Source of the DNA: Henriciella litoralis
Lineage (GTDB): Bacteria > Pseudomonadota > Alphaproteobacteria > Caulobacterales > Hyphomonadaceae
Assembly (NCBI RefSeq): GCF_002088935.1
Contig: NZ_NCSS01000006.1
Location: 2,326,407-2,390,406 of the forward strand
DNA: 64,000 nt
Direction: 5' to 3'
Shown: positions 1 to 11,644 of the stretch, one piece after another
Position numbering within the stretch: position 1 is the stretch's first letter
How the letters are laid out: every line of letters starts with the position of its first letter
Notes under the pieces: generated by a model
Told to the model about the DNA's origin: nothing
Seen by the model: only the letters and a program-made list of their open reading frames with translations
Databases searched by the model: none
Position numbers and translations under genes: made by a program

Positions 1-799
1 GCGCAAGCTCGTGATCATCGGGGCGGGGTATATCGGCCTTGAAGCCGCAGCCGTTGCGCGCCAGCTTGGCCTTGAAGTGACGGTGCTGGAAATGGCGCCG
101 CGCGTTCTTGAGCGTGTCACAAGCCCGGTCATCAGCGAATTCTATCAGGACCTTCATGCCAGCCACGGTGTCGATATCCGGACCGGCGCGCGCCTTTCCT
201 CTCTGAAAGGCAAGGACGGGGCGGTGACGCATGCGGTGCTCGCCGATGGCGAGGAGATCGAGGCGGATATGGTGCTCGCCGGGATCGGGATTGTGCCGAA
301 CATCGAGCTCGCTGCCGAAGCTGGTCTACCGTGCAAGAACGGCATCATCGTTGATGACAATGCGCAGACGAGCGATCCACGGATTTTCGCGGCAGGCGAC
401 TGCACGGTGCGCCCACTCAGCCATTATGCGCGCACGGGGCGCCTTGAAAGCGTTCACAACGCCATCGAACAGGGCAAACTCGCGGCCGCTGCGATCATGG
501 GCAAAAAAGCCCCGCCGCTGGATTGCCCATGGTTCTGGTCTGACCAGTATGATGTGAAGCTGCAGATTGCCGGTCTGTCCGAGGGCTATGACGAAATCGT
601 CGTGCGGGGCGACCGGGCGAGCGGCAAATTTGCCGCCTTCTATCTGAAGAATGGACGCCTGATCGCAGTCGATGCGATCAATAGTCCGCCAGAATTTATT
701 GCATCCAAACGCCTAATCATGTCTGGTGCGCACATTGCGCCTCAGACGCTGGGCGATACATCCATAAGCATGAAAGAGATTGCGGCGCAGGCCGCCTGA
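1..799 (+). CDS. FAD-dependent ferredoxin reductase, C-terminal part (5' end outside window)
   Basis: The reading frame is open at the left edge, so the N-terminal FAD-binding half is missing. The visible part begins just before GAGYIGLE, the NAD(P)H-binding glycine motif. Later comes [10 protein letters not shown], the second FAD-contacting motif of the pyridine nucleotide-disulphide oxidoreductase fold, followed by a C-terminal reductase domain. This matches putidaredoxin/rhodocoxin-reductase-type enzymes, which pass electrons from NAD(P)H to a [2Fe-2S] ferredoxin. Such a ferredoxin is encoded 17 bp downstream, so the pair probably works together. The terminal acceptor (a cytochrome P450 or other oxygenase) is not visible and may lie to the left. 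Confidence 0.9.
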   Translation, partial: RKLVIIGAGYIGLEAAAVARQLGLEVTVLEMAPRVLERVTSPVISEFYQDLHASHGVDIRTGARLSSLKGKDGAVTHAVLADGEEIEADMVLAGIGIVPNIELAAEAGLPCKNGIIVDDNAQTSDPRIFAAGDCTVRPLSHYARTGRLESVHNAIEQGKLAAAAIMGKKAPPLDCPWFWSDQYDVKLQIAGLSEGYDEIVVRGDRASGKFAAFYLKNGRLIAVDAINSPPEFIASKRLIMSGAHIAPQTLGDTSISMKEIAAQAA

Positions 800-816
800 G
801 GAGACACGAGAAGACC

Positions 817-1137
817 ATGCCAACAATTACCTTTATCGATCACGACGGTACCGAACGCCCAATCGAAGCCAAGAATGGCGAAACCGTCATGGAAACGGCG
901 ATCAAGAACTCTGTGCCCGGCATCGACGCCGATTGCGGCGGCGCATGTGCCTGCGCGACCTGCCACGTCTATGTCGACACCTCCTTCATGGACAAGGTTG
1001 GCCAGCCGGAAGAAATGGAGCAGTCGATGCTCGATTTCGCCGAGAACGTTCAGGAGAATTCCCGCCTGTCCTGCCAGATCACAATCTCCGATGAGCTTGA
1101 TGGTCTGAAAGTGACAACGCCTGAAAGCCAGCACTAA
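817..1137 (+). CDS. [2Fe-2S] ferredoxin, adrenodoxin/putidaredoxin type
   Basis: This 106-residue protein has the vertebrate-type ferredoxin cysteine spacing: C40-x5-C46-x2-C49 and a distant C86 that bind the cluster, plus an extra C44. Length and fold signature agree with soluble electron carriers for P450 or Rieske oxygenases. It follows the reductase gene by 17 bp, and the thioesterase starts right after its stop, so the three are probably one transcript. The family also includes house-keeping Fe-S assembly ferredoxins (Fdx), but the reductase neighbour favours an oxygenase electron chain. Confidence 0.92.
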   Translation: MPTITFIDHDGTERPIEAKNGETVMETAIKNSVPGIDADCGGACACATCHVYVDTSFMDKVGQPEEMEQSMLDFAENVQENSRLSCQITISDELDGLKVTTPESQH

Positions 1138-1923
1138 TTGCCGGCCTATAGCGAGCTGATTGGTGGGCTGAAGCCTGCCGGTCCTGGGCGGATTGAAACG
1201 ACAATCCCGGAAGACTGGATGCAGGGTCGCACGACCTATGGCGGGCTGACGGCTGCGCTCTGCCTCGAGGCGGCCAAGCATCTGGTGGATGACATGCCCG
1301 TGCGGGCCGCGCAGGTCGCGTTTGTCGGGCCTGTGGGCGGCGATGTGGCCGTGTCGTCAACGATCCTGCGGCGCGGCAAGTCATCTGCGTTTGTGTCGGC
1401 CGACATGGTGAGCGCGGACGGGATTATGGCCCGTTGCCTGTTCACCTTCGGCGCGAAACGCCCTTCATCGCTCAGCCAGGCGGCGCCGCGCGCGCCGGAC
1501 CTTCAATCCCCTGATGACTATCCATCCTTTTTCGGCGACCAGCGCCCGACCTTTGCCAACCATTTCAATATAAGGCTGGCCGCAGGGAGTTTCCCTGTCA
1601 CTGGCGCCGAGACAGGCGACATGCTGCTCTGGCTGAGGCACAAGGATGCCAATGCGCCGATGACGGATACGACCCTGCTGGCGATCGCGGATTCGCCGCC
1701 GCCAGCGGTCATGCCGATGATGAAAATGCCAGGCCCTGTCAGCTCGATGACGTGGATGGCGGAATTCCTGACCGATGATATCTCGACGCAGGATGGCTGG
1801 TTCATCGCCCACCACGTGTCACAGTCCGCCACAGATGGCTATTCAAGCCAGTCGATGCGGTTGTGGTCAGCCGACGGCACGCCGATAATGATCGGGCGCC
1901 AGACGGTTGCGGTGTTTGCTTGA
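1138..1923 (+). CDS. thioesterase family protein (TesB-like double hotdog)
   Basis: This 261-residue protein resembles acyl-CoA thioesterases with two hotdog folds (TesB/4HBT_3 type). Near residue 30 lies the segment GRTTYGGLTAA, typical of the first hotdog helix, and the C-terminal part has the second hotdog (IAHHVSQSATDGYSSQSMRL). The start is a TTG immediately after the ferredoxin TAA, which suggests translational coupling. The substrate cannot be read from the sequence. Position in the ferredoxin/reductase transcript suggests a link to lipid or hydrophobic-acid metabolism, which is inference. Confidence 0.75.
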   Translation: MPAYSELIGGLKPAGPGRIETTIPEDWMQGRTTYGGLTAALCLEAAKHLVDDMPVRAAQVAFVGPVGGDVAVSSTILRRGKSSAFVSADMVSADGIMARCLFTFGAKRPSSLSQAAPRAPDLQSPDDYPSFFGDQRPTFANHFNIRLAAGSFPVTGAETGDMLLWLRHKDANAPMTDTTLLAIADSPPPAVMPMMKMPGPVSSMTWMAEFLTDDISTQDGWFIAHHVSQSATDGYSSQSMRLWSADGTPIMIGRQTVAVFA

Positions 1924-1935
1924 GGGCTTGCGGGC

Positions 1936-2343
1936 CTAGTTGACCAGCGCTGCTTTCAGATCGCTCAGATAGTCGACCTGCGCCTGAAGGGCGCTGACGT
2001 GCGGGCCGTCTTTGCCTTGTTCGAGCAGCTTGGCTTTTGCCGCTTCGAGGTCTTCAGTGACTTTCGCGACATCGGTGCTACCAAGATCGACAGCTTCCTC
2101 GGCCAGAATGGTGAGGCCAGCTGGCGTGATGTCAGCAAAACCGCCGCGCACGAAGAGGCGCATCTTGGTGGTGTCGCCATCGAGAACGCGCACAACGCCA
2201 TTCTTCAGCGTGGTCATGAAGGGGGCATGGTTCACCAGCACGCCGAACTCGCCTTCCGTGCCCGGAGCGATCACGTGATCGACTTCGCCGGAGAACAGCT
2301 CCTTGGCAGGAGATACGAGAGAAAAGTGAAGCTTGTCAGCCAT
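1936..2343 (-). CDS. atpC: F1 ATP synthase epsilon subunit
   Basis: The N-terminal beta-sandwich of epsilon is clear (FSLVSPAKELFSGEVDHVIAPG and GEFGVLVNHAPFMTTLKNG), followed by a C-terminal helical hairpin ending in SDLKAALVN. The protein is about 135 residues, normal for epsilon. The ATG at 2343 (MADKLHF) is chosen over an in-frame upstream start because the family begins there; no strong Shine-Dalgarno precedes it. Epsilon contacts gamma and the c-ring and can inhibit ATP hydrolysis. Unusually, an unrelated secreted-protein gene separates it from atpD. Confidence 0.97.
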   Translation of the reverse strand: MADKLHFSLVSPAKELFSGEVDHVIAPGTEGEFGVLVNHAPFMTTLKNGVVRVLDGDTTKMRLFVRGGFADITPAGLTILAEEAVDLGSTDVAKVTEDLEAAKAKLLEQGKDGPHVSALQAQVDYLSDLKAALVN

Positions 2344-2433
2344 GAGATATGTCCGATTTGAATTCGCTGTGGTTTCAATACTTGTCTGAGCGCCAATGTC
2401 CACCGGGACGTGCTGTCGCGGATGAGGTTTCGC

Positions 2434-3303
2434 CTATTTTGCTGGTGGTGGGAGAGGCTCGCAGGCGGCAATAATACTGTCGACGGCATCGAGTAGCGTG
2501 GCTGGCGCGCCGGCCCGGCCGGAGAACTCGACGCTCGCTTTTGAACCGGCATTGATCGAGTAGGCGGTGACAGTGAGCCAAGGCGAATGGGCGATAGCGG
2601 GGGCCGTCTCGCTGGGGGTGCCATAGTTTTCGATGTTCAGATTGCCGAGTGAGATGCTCTCGACCTTGTCGAGGGCTGCCGGAAAGGCGTCGCAAGTGCG
2701 GCTAGTCCAGATACGGGTTCTAAGGGTTGGGGCTTCGCCAAGGACGGCCGGGTCCTGATAGCCGCTCCAGTCGATCGTGCGGGCCATGAGATCTTTGCCA
2801 GGCTTGATGCCGAGGGATTTGAGGTAATCTGCGGCGCGCTGTGGGTCGAAATCTGCAATCCATTTTGCGGCAAAGGACTTTGCGTCCCGGGCATCATTCA
2901 CCCTGAGCTGCCAATAGCATTTCTCCGCGATTTCCTCGGCGGACAGGGCTGAGGTACCGACGATGAATGGCATGATGCTGTTCGGATCATAGTCGCATTG
3001 CTGCTCGATGCCGCCGACGGAGTCGGTATAGGGCCAGTCACCGAGGATGCTGAAGCTGAGGACGCGGACCGTGCTGCCAAGCGACAGCATCAGCTCTGTG
3101 CTTTTCACGCTCTCACGGACGGCTTTCGCAGCTTCACGCTCTGTCCAGCGGATGAAGTGGCGCTGCATCGCGGCGGTGTCATAGCCCTCGATGGTCTCCG
3201 GTGTGCCGTCAGGCAGGCCTGGTGGGACCGGCGGAGGTGCGGCCTCAGCGGCAGTAAGGCCAAGCGAGAGGAAGGCGAGGCCAGACAAGGCGGCTCTGAT
3301 CAT
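2434..3303 (-). CDS. hypothetical secreted protein between atpD and atpC
   Basis: I do not recognise this family. The ATG at 3303 gives a clean signal peptide (MIRAALSGLAFLSLGLTAAEA) followed by a proline-rich start of the mature chain; total about 289 residues. Four cysteines (in QQCDYD, EKCYWQ, RTCDAF and AACEPL) could form two disulphides in the periplasm. No membrane segments follow the signal peptide. It lies inside the ATP synthase cluster in the same direction, after a strong hairpin (3328-3353) downstream of atpD, so transcription into it and into atpC may be reduced or separately promoted. Confidence 0.75.
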   Translation of the reverse strand: MIRAALSGLAFLSLGLTAAEAAPPPVPPGLPDGTPETIEGYDTAAMQRHFIRWTEREAAKAVRESVKSTELMLSLGSTVRVLSFSILGDWPYTDSVGGIEQQCDYDPNSIMPFIVGTSALSAEEIAEKCYWQLRVNDARDAKSFAAKWIADFDPQRAADYLKSLGIKPGKDLMARTIDWSGYQDPAVLGEAPTLRTRIWTSRTCDAFPAALDKVESISLGNLNIENYGTPSETAPAIAHSPWLTVTAYSINAGSKASVEFSGRAGAPATLLDAVDSIIAACEPLPPPAK

Positions 3304-3327
3304 TTTTTTGCGTCCCAAAAACGATAA

Positions 3328-3353
3328 CAGCCGCATCGTTTCCGATGCGGCTG
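3328..3353 (-). terminator. hairpin downstream of atpD (terminator or attenuator)
   Basis: A perfect 11-bp inverted repeat (CAGCCGCATCG / CGATGCGGCTG) with a 4-nt loop lies 30 bp past the atpD stop. On the minus strand it is followed by TTATCGTTTTT, an interrupted U-tract. It looks like an intrinsic terminator of modest strength or an mRNA 3'-end stabiliser inside the atp cluster. Confidence 0.6.
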
Positions 3354-3383
3354 CTAAAATCAATTGGATTTTGAAAGCGCGGT

Positions 3384-5189
<1,806 letters not shown>

Positions 5190-6074
5190 CTATAGCGCCT
5201 CAGCACCGGAGATGATCTCGATCAGCTCCTTGGTGATCTGTGCCTGGCGGGCACGGTTATATTGCAGGGACAGATCATCAATCATGTCGCCGGCATTGCG
5301 CGTGGCATTGTCCATCGCGGTCATACGGGCGGCCTGTTCGCCAGCGCCGCTTTCCAGCATGGCGGAGATGAGCTGCGTGTTAATATAGCGTGGCAGAAGC
5401 GTCTCGAGAATTTCTTCCTGTGACGGCTCGTAGATGTAAATCGCGCCCTTGAGGTCAATCACCGGGGCATCATCAGGCGCCTTGGCCGGAATAAGCTGCT
5501 GGGCGACTGGGACTTGGCTGATGACGTTCTTGAACTGGCTGTAGACCAGTGTGGCAACGTCAAATTCGCCATCTTCAAAGCGGGTTGTGATGTCTTTGCC
5601 GAGGCCGATGCCGGCTTCGGTATAGTCATTGCCGCGGACGTCGGAGAGATCGACATGGCCGACGAAGAACTCAGCGTAATCACGCTTGAGCTGCTCACGG
5701 CCTTTTTTGCCAACGGTCAGGATCCTGACCGTCTTGCCTTCACCGACGAGGCGGCGGATCAGCGTGCGGGCTTCTTTCACCACATAGGTGTTGAAGCCGC
5801 CAGCCAGACCGCGCTCGGACGTCATGACGACGACGAGGTGCGTCTGGTCAGAGCCGGTGCCGGACAGGAGTTTCGGCCCGGTTGAGCCGTCCCCCATGGA
5901 GCTCGCCAGATTGGCCACGACAGCAGACATACGCTGGGCGTATGGCCGCGAGGCTGCAGCGGCGTCTTGCGCGCGCTTCAGCTTGGCCGCGGCCACCATC
6001 TGCATGGCCTTGGTGATCTTCCGCGTGGATTTCACGCTGGAGATCCGGTTTTTCAGATCCTTCAGGCTGGGCAT
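5190..6074 (-). CDS. atpG: F1 ATP synthase gamma subunit
   Basis: The N-terminus (MPSLKDLKNRISSVKSTRKI, then KAMQMVAAAKL) and the C-terminal helix (ATRNAGDMIDDLSLQYNRAR, ending QITKELIEIISGAEAL) are the two conserved coiled-coil helices of gamma, the rotor shaft inside the alpha3beta3 ring. Length is 294 residues, normal for alphaproteobacteria. AGGAG lies 7 nt before the ATG. The stop codon TAG overlaps the Shine-Dalgarno of atpD, so the two are tightly coupled. Confidence 0.98.
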   Translation of the reverse strand: MPSLKDLKNRISSVKSTRKITKAMQMVAAAKLKRAQDAAAASRPYAQRMSAVVANLASSMGDGSTGPKLLSGTGSDQTHLVVVMTSERGLAGGFNTYVVKEARTLIRRLVGEGKTVRILTVGKKGREQLKRDYAEFFVGHVDLSDVRGNDYTEAGIGLGKDITTRFEDGEFDVATLVYSQFKNVISQVPVAQQLIPAKAPDDAPVIDLKGAIYIYEPSQEEILETLLPRYINTQLISAMLESGAGEQAARMTAMDNATRNAGDMIDDLSLQYNRARQAQITKELIEIISGAEAL

Positions 6075-6101
6075 TGCTCAGCTCCTACTCGCGTGACGGT
6101 T

Positions 6102-7637
6102 CTAGGCGAACGACTTGGTGAAATCTTCGAGCGTCGATTTGATCTCGGCTTCGATTTCGTCGGTCAGGGCCTTCTCCTTGCGGATCTTGGCCAGAAGCTC
6201 CTTCTTCGCACCGCGCAGGTGGGTCAGAAGTTCCTTCTCATAACGGGTGACCTGACGGGCAGGCACGGTGTCGATATAGCCGCGGGTACCGGCATAGATC
6301 ACGACAACTTGCTCTTCCATCTGAAGCGGCGAGAACTGTGGCTGCTTGAGCAGCTCGGTCAGACGCTCACCACGGTTCAGCAGGCGCTGGGTCGCGGCGT
6401 CGAGGTCGGAACCGAACTTCGCAAAGGCGGCCATCTCGCGGTACTGGGCGAGCTCACCCTTCATCGAACCGGCAACTTTCTTCATCGCCTTGGTCTGCGC
6501 AGCAGAACCCACGCGCGACACCGACAGGCCGACGTTCACGGCCGGACGGATGCCTTGGTAGAAGAGGTCGGTTTCGAGGAAGATCTGACCGTCGGTGATC
6601 GAAATCACGTTCGTTGGAATATAGGCCGACACGTCGTTGGCCTGGGTCTCAATGATCGGCAGAGCCGTCAGGGAGCCTGAACCATGATCTTCGTTCAGCT
6701 TCGCAGCGCGCTCAAGAAGGCGCGAGTGAAGGTAGAACACGTCACCTGGGTAAGCTTCGCGGCCTGGTGGGCGACGCAGAAGCAGGGACATCTGACGATA
6801 GGACACAGCCTGCTTGGACAGGTCATCATAGATGATCAGGGCGTGCATGCCATTGTCGCGGAACCACTCGCCGATCGTACAGCCGGTGAACGGTGCAAGA
6901 TACTGAAGCGGGGCAGGCTCGGACGCCGTTGCCGAAACGATGACAGTGTAGTCGAGGGCGCCGCGCTCTTCGAGCGTCTTGACGACCTGGGCAACCGTGG
7001 AACGCTTCTGACCGATAGCGACATAGACGCAGAACAGCTTGTCGCTGTCGTTCTTGGCAGCTTCGTTGGTCTGCTTCTGGTTCAGGATCGTGTCGACACA
7101 GATTGCGGTCTTGCCGGTCTGACGGTCACCAATGATCAGCTCACGCTGGCCGCGGCCAACCGGGATCATGGCGTCGATGGCTTTGAGGCCCGTCATCATC
7201 GGCTCATGGACCGATTTACGTGGCAGGATGCCTGGGGCTTTAACGTCAACGCGGTTACGCGAAGCAACGTCTGTCAGTGGGCCCTTGCCGTCGATCGGCT
7301 CACCCAGCGGGTTCACGACGCGGCCGAGAAGGCCTTTACCGACAGGGGCGGCAACAATCTCGTTGGTCCGTTTAACAGTCGCACCTTCCTTGATGCCACG
7401 GTCGTCACCGAAAATCACGACGCCGACATTGTCGGCTTCGAGGTTGAGGGCCATGCCCTTGACGCCGCCGTCGAACTCGACGGTCTCGCCGGCCTGGACA
7501 GAGTCGAGGCCATAGACGCGGGCAATACCGTCACCGACGGACAGAACCTGTCCAACGTCGGAGACTTCTGCCTCGACACCAAAATTTTCGATCTGGGATT
7601 TCAGGATGCCTGAAATTTCTGCAGCGCTGATGTCCAT
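6102..7637 (-). CDS. atpA: F1 ATP synthase alpha subunit
   Basis: At 511 residues this is a full-length alpha subunit. It has the P-loop GDRQTGKT at residues 170-177, the beta-barrel crown domain in the first 95 residues, and the alpha-specific segment with [10 protein letters not shown] near 370. It carries the non-catalytic nucleotide sites of F1 and the arginine finger. It lies 7 bp from the end of atpH and 27 bp before atpG, in the standard order. Confidence 0.98.
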   Translation of the reverse strand: MDISAAEISGILKSQIENFGVEAEVSDVGQVLSVGDGIARVYGLDSVQAGETVEFDGGVKGMALNLEADNVGVVIFGDDRGIKEGATVKRTNEIVAAPVGKGLLGRVVNPLGEPIDGKGPLTDVASRNRVDVKAPGILPRKSVHEPMMTGLKAIDAMIPVGRGQRELIIGDRQTGKTAICVDTILNQKQTNEAAKNDSDKLFCVYVAIGQKRSTVAQVVKTLEERGALDYTVIVSATASEPAPLQYLAPFTGCTIGEWFRDNGMHALIIYDDLSKQAVSYRQMSLLLRRPPGREAYPGDVFYLHSRLLERAAKLNEDHGSGSLTALPIIETQANDVSAYIPTNVISITDGQIFLETDLFYQGIRPAVNVGLSVSRVGSAAQTKAMKKVAGSMKGELAQYREMAAFAKFGSDLDAATQRLLNRGERLTELLKQPQFSPLQMEEQVVVIYAGTRGYIDTVPARQVTRYEKELLTHLRGAKKELLAKIRKEKALTDEIEAEIKSTLEDFTKSFA

Positions 7638-7644
7638 CGAGCCT

Positions 7645-8205
7645 CTAAGCTCCCTTCATGGCGGTGTTCATACGTTCAAGTTTCGAGGCGACACTGGCAT
7701 CGATCAAAGTTGATCCGACACGCAGCTGGATGCCGCCGATGAGGCCGGGGACGACCTCGGTTTCTAGTTCTACATCGCTGCCTACCGCTTTCGCGAGAAC
7801 AGCTTCAAGTTTCTTGCGCTGTGCAGCGGTCATTTCTTCCGCCGTGCGGGCGACTGCACGCTTCACGCCGCGATGCTTGGCATAGAGTTCATCAAAATGT
7901 CCAGCCGCATCAACGATCTCGTTGGCACGGCCATTCATCGCCATGGTGGCGAGGAAGTTGGAGACCATCTTGCTGAACTTCGCTTTGTCAGCCAGCGCGC
8001 GCAGCGCTTTGGACTTGGCGTCGCGTGAGAAAGCCGGGGAGTCCAGAAGGCGTGTGAGATCGACGCTGGCTTTCGCCATCGAGATCACATCCTTCAGGTC
8101 CTTGTCGACCGTTGGAAGCTCGCCTTTTTCATTGGCGAGATCGAACAGGGCGCTCGCATAGCGGCGCGCTGTTTCATTAGCATGGGAGGCGGAAGCTGCG
8201 GCCAA
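7645..8205 (-). CDS. atpH: F1 ATP synthase delta subunit (OSCP)
   Basis: The C-terminal part ([22 protein letters not shown]) is the delta signature. The N-terminal helical domain begins around [17 protein letters not shown]. Delta caps the top of F1 and joins it to the peripheral stalk. The frame stays open to 8364, but residues upstream of the TTG at 8205 are low-complexity and unlike the family; the TTG gives 186 residues, the usual length. No ATG is available in frame near that point, so the start is uncertain. First gene of the F1 cluster; the F0 genes are not in the window. Confidence 0.93.
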   Translation of the reverse strand: MAAASASHANETARRYASALFDLANEKGELPTVDKDLKDVISMAKASVDLTRLLDSPAFSRDAKSKALRALADKAKFSKMVSNFLATMAMNGRANEIVDAAGHFDELYAKHRGVKRAVARTAEEMTAAQRKKLEAVLAKAVGSDVELETEVVPGLIGGIQLRVGSTLIDASVASKLERMNTAMKGA

Positions 8206-8373
8206 GACCTTTTTCCGTCTGTTGGGGGCAGAAGCCCCGGGAGTGGAACACGAGTGTACGGATCGGGCGCACGAAGCCCCAACCCGATGCTTGGCAGGGC
8301 GCTTAGCACTTCGTTTCAGAGCTGACAACATGGCCGCAGCGGTAGAATTGCGACCGATTGGCACGTTGGGGCG

Positions 8374-9459
8374 CTAAAGCACCGTGTACGTTGTGTTCCG
8401 GGGCGGTTTGCGTTCCGCGCGGTCCTTTATGATCTGCAGGACATTGGACTGGATATCGCCGAGAATAAGCTCACCCCAGAGATAGGCATATGCATTGATG
8501 GGCGTCTGGGCAGTATAGGTCGTATCCAGGGTGAGCCGAACGCGATTTCCGGGCAATGGCTCCAGCCTGTAGCCGCCAGTCTCGATCCTGAGATGCGCGC
8601 TGTCTGGCGAAATATGTCGGTCGGAATGGCGCGAGATGGAATCGTTGGGAAACGCAAAGCGCCAGCGCATTTCAGTGCCGGTGTCGAGGTCGATCCGCTC
8701 TTCGAACGAGACGTCATTCTGCCAGCGGGCGAGCCGTGTCTCACCTGTCACGACAGCGGAAACGGGACGCGGCACGCCGAGAAGGTCCTGCGAGATATTC
8801 CAGCGTCCCTCGTCTGGAGAAATGTCGCGCATCTCCTTCAGCAGAGGCCGGACCGCTTCTGGCGGCGCGTCTATGGTGATGGCCCGACTTATGACATAGG
8901 TCTGCGCGCTTGGTTGAAGATACAGCTCCGCGCCGAGCATGGCATACGGCACCAGGAGGAAGGCTGCTCCGTTCACGCGCGGCCTGTTTGGGGCGCGGCG
9001 CACAGTGAGGCCCATGCAAACGACGCCGAGCCAGCCGCTGAATGCCCAGAACGGTGCGGCCATCACTACGCAGATTATGGCTTCCCGAAGGATCACGGCG
9101 CCGGCGAGGAAGACCACAAGCACGGTATAAAAGCTGACGCCCACAAGGCTGCCACCCTTCGCAAGGCGAAACAGTCTGAACAGCAATCTACCAATTGCGC
9201 CGATACAAAACGGGAGCCCTACCAGAATACTGAGGATCCCGATCATCGGATCGTATTTGCCTGTAGCGGCGATGATCCAGGGCACGAAGACAAGGGCAAT
9301 GCCGAGCAGCAGGACAAACACCACGCCACCTCTGATCAGCCGTGTTGACGGTGACAGATCCGGGTCTGGTTGTCGTTCGTCTACCAAAGGCGCGCCTCCG
9401 TTAATGTCTGATAGAAGGTCTGCGAACGCGCCGCCAGCTAATTGGAGACGCTGCGACAA
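8374..9459 (-). CDS. membrane protein with C-terminal SRPBCC/START-like domain
   Basis: This 361-residue protein has four or five predicted membrane segments in the first half (residues about 44-65, 72-94, 107-150, then FLLVPYAMLGAELYL near 168-182). A soluble C-terminal domain of about 170 residues begins at VISRAITIDAPPEAVRPLL; that opening strand plus the alternating beta pattern resembles polyketide-cyclase/SRPBCC ligand-binding domains. No catalytic residues can be named. It sits between priA and atpH on the same strand. Function unknown. Confidence 0.65.
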   Translation of the reverse strand: MSQRLQLAGGAFADLLSDINGGAPLVDERQPDPDLSPSTRLIRGGVVFVLLLGIALVFVPWIIAATGKYDPMIGILSILVGLPFCIGAIGRLLFRLFRLAKGGSLVGVSFYTVLVVFLAGAVILREAIICVVMAAPFWAFSGWLGVVCMGLTVRRAPNRPRVNGAAFLLVPYAMLGAELYLQPSAQTYVISRAITIDAPPEAVRPLLKEMRDISPDEGRWNISQDLLGVPRPVSAVVTGETRLARWQNDVSFEERIDLDTGTEMRWRFAFPNDSISRHSDRHISPDSAHLRIETGGYRLEPLPGNRVRLTLDTTYTAQTPINAYAYLWGELILGDIQSNVLQIIKDRAERKPPRNTTYTVL

Positions 9460-9475
9460 TGTTCACCAAGGCGGT

Positions 9476-11644
9476 TCAGAGAAATGAATACGGATCAATA
9501 TCTGCCGAGACGCGAACCGCAGATGGCAGCTTCATCGCTTTGAGCCAGGCGGCCATGTAGGCTGACAAATCTACGTCGCGGGGGCTGGTGATGAGGAAGC
9601 GGATGCGGTGGCGTCCGCGCAGCATTGAGATGGGCGCCGGGGCCGGGCCGTAGACAGTGACGCCTTCGCCATTGGGGGCGGCAGCACCGGCTGTGCGGCC
9701 TGCTTCGGCGATCATTTCAGGGGTCGGGGCGGAGATGATCAGTGCGGCCATACGCCCGAAAGGGGGCAGCATCAGCTCAGCGCGGACATCGCGTTCGATC
9801 TGCAAAAAGCCGTCCCTGTCACCGGCGGCGAGCGCGATCATGGCGGGGTTGTCGGGGCCATAGGTCTGCACGAGGGCGCGGCCGGGGCGTTCGGCGCGGC
9901 CTGCGCGTCCTGCGACCTGGCTCAGCAGTTGATAGGTGCGTTCACCGGCGCGAAGGTCTCCGCCTTTCATGCCGCTGTCTGCATCGACAACGCCGACCAA
10001 AGTGAGATTCGGGAAATTGTGGCCCTTGGCGACGATCTGCGTGCCGATGAGGACGTCGATCTCGCCGCCGGCCATGCGGTCAACAATGCCACGTGTTTCT
10101 TCGCCAGAGCGGGCGGTGTCGGAGGAGAAAATCTCGATCTTGGCCTCTGGCATCAGGAGGCGGACTTCCTCGGCGACGCGTTCAACGCCGGGGCCGACGC
10201 CCATCAGCGAATCCTTGGCGCCGCACATCGGGCATTTTTCCGGCTTGGGGATCGACCAGCCGGTGAGGTGGCAGACGAGGCGGTTGGTGTAGCGGTGCTC
10301 TGTCAGCCAGCTTTCGGTCGCGGGGCTTTTGAGGCGCTCGCCGCAAGCCTTGCAGATGACGAGCGGGGCATAGCCGCGCCGGTTGAGAAAGAGGAGGCTC
10401 TGCTCGCCTGCCGCGAAGGTCTCTTTCAGCGCATGGGTCAGCCGGGAGGACAGCCAGTGGCCTTTTTCGGGCGGGTCGACGCGCAGGTCGACCAGTTCAA
10501 TCTCAGGCAGTTTGGCTGCGCCGGGGCGGGCGGAGAGTTTGAGGCGCTGGTAGCGGCCTTGCTCGGCGTTCACCATCGTCTCCAGCGCTGGGGTGGCCGA
10601 GGCGAGGATGATGGCGGCGTCTTCCAGCTTGGCGCGCATCACGCCCATGTCGCGGGCATGATAGGTGACGCCGTCTTCCTGCTTGAAGCTGGTATCGTGC
10701 TCTTCATCGATGATGATGAGTTTCAGATTGCGGAAAGGCAGGAAGAGGGCTGAGCGCGCGCCAATCACGATGCGGGCGCGGCCATGGGCGGTCTCGCGCC
10801 AGGTGCGGCGGCGTTCGGCGTCCGAGAGGCCTGAGTGCCAGGGCGCGGGCGGTGCGCCGAAACGGGCCTCGAAACGCGACAGGACAGCCTGAGTCAGGGC
10901 GATTTCCGGCAGGAGGACTAGGACCTGCGCGTCGTCGGCCTTTTGCAGGGCTTCGGCGATGGCTTCGAAATAGACTTCGGTCTTGCCGGACCCGGTGATG
11001 CCGTCGAGCAGGAAGGGCTGGAAGCCGCCCTTTGCGATGGCGGTGCGCAGCTCCGCGCCCGCTTCGGCCTGTTCGCCGGTGAGATGGGTGCCGACGCTGA
11101 AATCAGTGGGCTGGGCATAGGGCGCGTCGGTCTCGATTTCGCGGGCTTCGAGGGCGCCGATCTCGACGAGGCCTTTGACGACACCGGGGGAGACACCGGC
11201 CTGCCGGGCAAGTTCTGCGGCGCTGGTTGGCCCGGCGTCCTTGGCTGCATCGAGGACTTTCACCCGGGCATCCGTCATCCGGTTGGAGCGGAAGCCTGTC
11301 GGGACATAGATCGTCGAGGTCGGGGACGGGCGAAGGCCGCCGCGGGCGCGCAGCACCATTGCGAGGACATGGCCGGGCGCGGCGACATTGTAGCGGGCCG
11401 CAAAAGTGATGAAGCGCCGCATCGGCGCAGGCATGGGCGGGACGGGGAAGACGTCGAGGACCAGTTTCAGGGCGCGCTCATCGTCCGGTTTCTGATCAAC
11501 GACCTCCCAGACGACGCCGGTCCGCTCAATCTTGCCGAGCGGGGCGCGGACATAGGCGCCGGGTTCGACGTCCATGCCGTCCGGAATGGTGTAGTCGAAC
11601 GGCTCTGGCAGCGGGAGCGGGAAGAGGATGCGGGCGATTTTCAT
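9476..11644 (-). CDS. priA: primosomal replication restart helicase PriA
   Basis: The protein is 722 residues, typical of PriA. It has an N-terminal DNA-binding domain, then Walker A in DGITGSGKTEVY, a DEEH Walker B box (LIIIDEEHDTSFKQEDG), and a zinc-binding cysteine cluster (CKACGERLKSP, then CPMCGAKDS). The C-terminal helicase motifs follow (GTQIVAKGHNFPNLTLVG, QVAGRAGRAERPG). PriA reloads the replisome at collapsed forks. The nearby xerC gene, also acting on chromosome topology and segregation, is a common neighbour in this group. Confidence 0.97.
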   Translation of the reverse strand: MKIARILFPLPLPEPFDYTIPDGMDVEPGAYVRAPLGKIERTGVVWEVVDQKPDDERALKLVLDVFPVPPMPAPMRRFITFAARYNVAAPGHVLAMVLRARGGLRPSPTSTIYVPTGFRSNRMTDARVKVLDAAKDAGPTSAAELARQAGVSPGVVKGLVEIGALEAREIETDAPYAQPTDFSVGTHLTGEQAEAGAELRTAIAKGGFQPFLLDGITGSGKTEVYFEAIAEALQKADDAQVLVLLPEIALTQAVLSRFEARFGAPPAPWHSGLSDAERRRTWRETAHGRARIVIGARSALFLPFRNLKLIIIDEEHDTSFKQEDGVTYHARDMGVMRAKLEDAAIILASATPALETMVNAEQGRYQRLKLSARPGAAKLPEIELVDLRVDPPEKGHWLSSRLTHALKETFAAGEQSLLFLNRRGYAPLVICKACGERLKSPATESWLTEHRYTNRLVCHLTGWSIPKPEKCPMCGAKDSLMGVGPGVERVAEEVRLLMPEAKIEIFSSDTARSGEETRGIVDRMAGGEIDVLIGTQIVAKGHNFPNLTLVGVVDADSGMKGGDLRAGERTYQLLSQVAGRAGRAERPGRALVQTYGPDNPAMIALAAGDRDGFLQIERDVRAELMLPPFGRMAALIISAPTPEMIAEAGRTAGAAAPNGEGVTVYGPAPAPISMLRGRHRIRFLITSPRDVDLSAYMAAWLKAMKLPSAVRVSADIDPYSFL

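Noticed and set aside
8206..8364. N-terminal extension of AtpH back to the ATG at 8364
   Set aside because: The extra residues are low-complexity Arg/Ser/Ala and do not resemble delta subunits; the TTG at 8205 gives the normal length.
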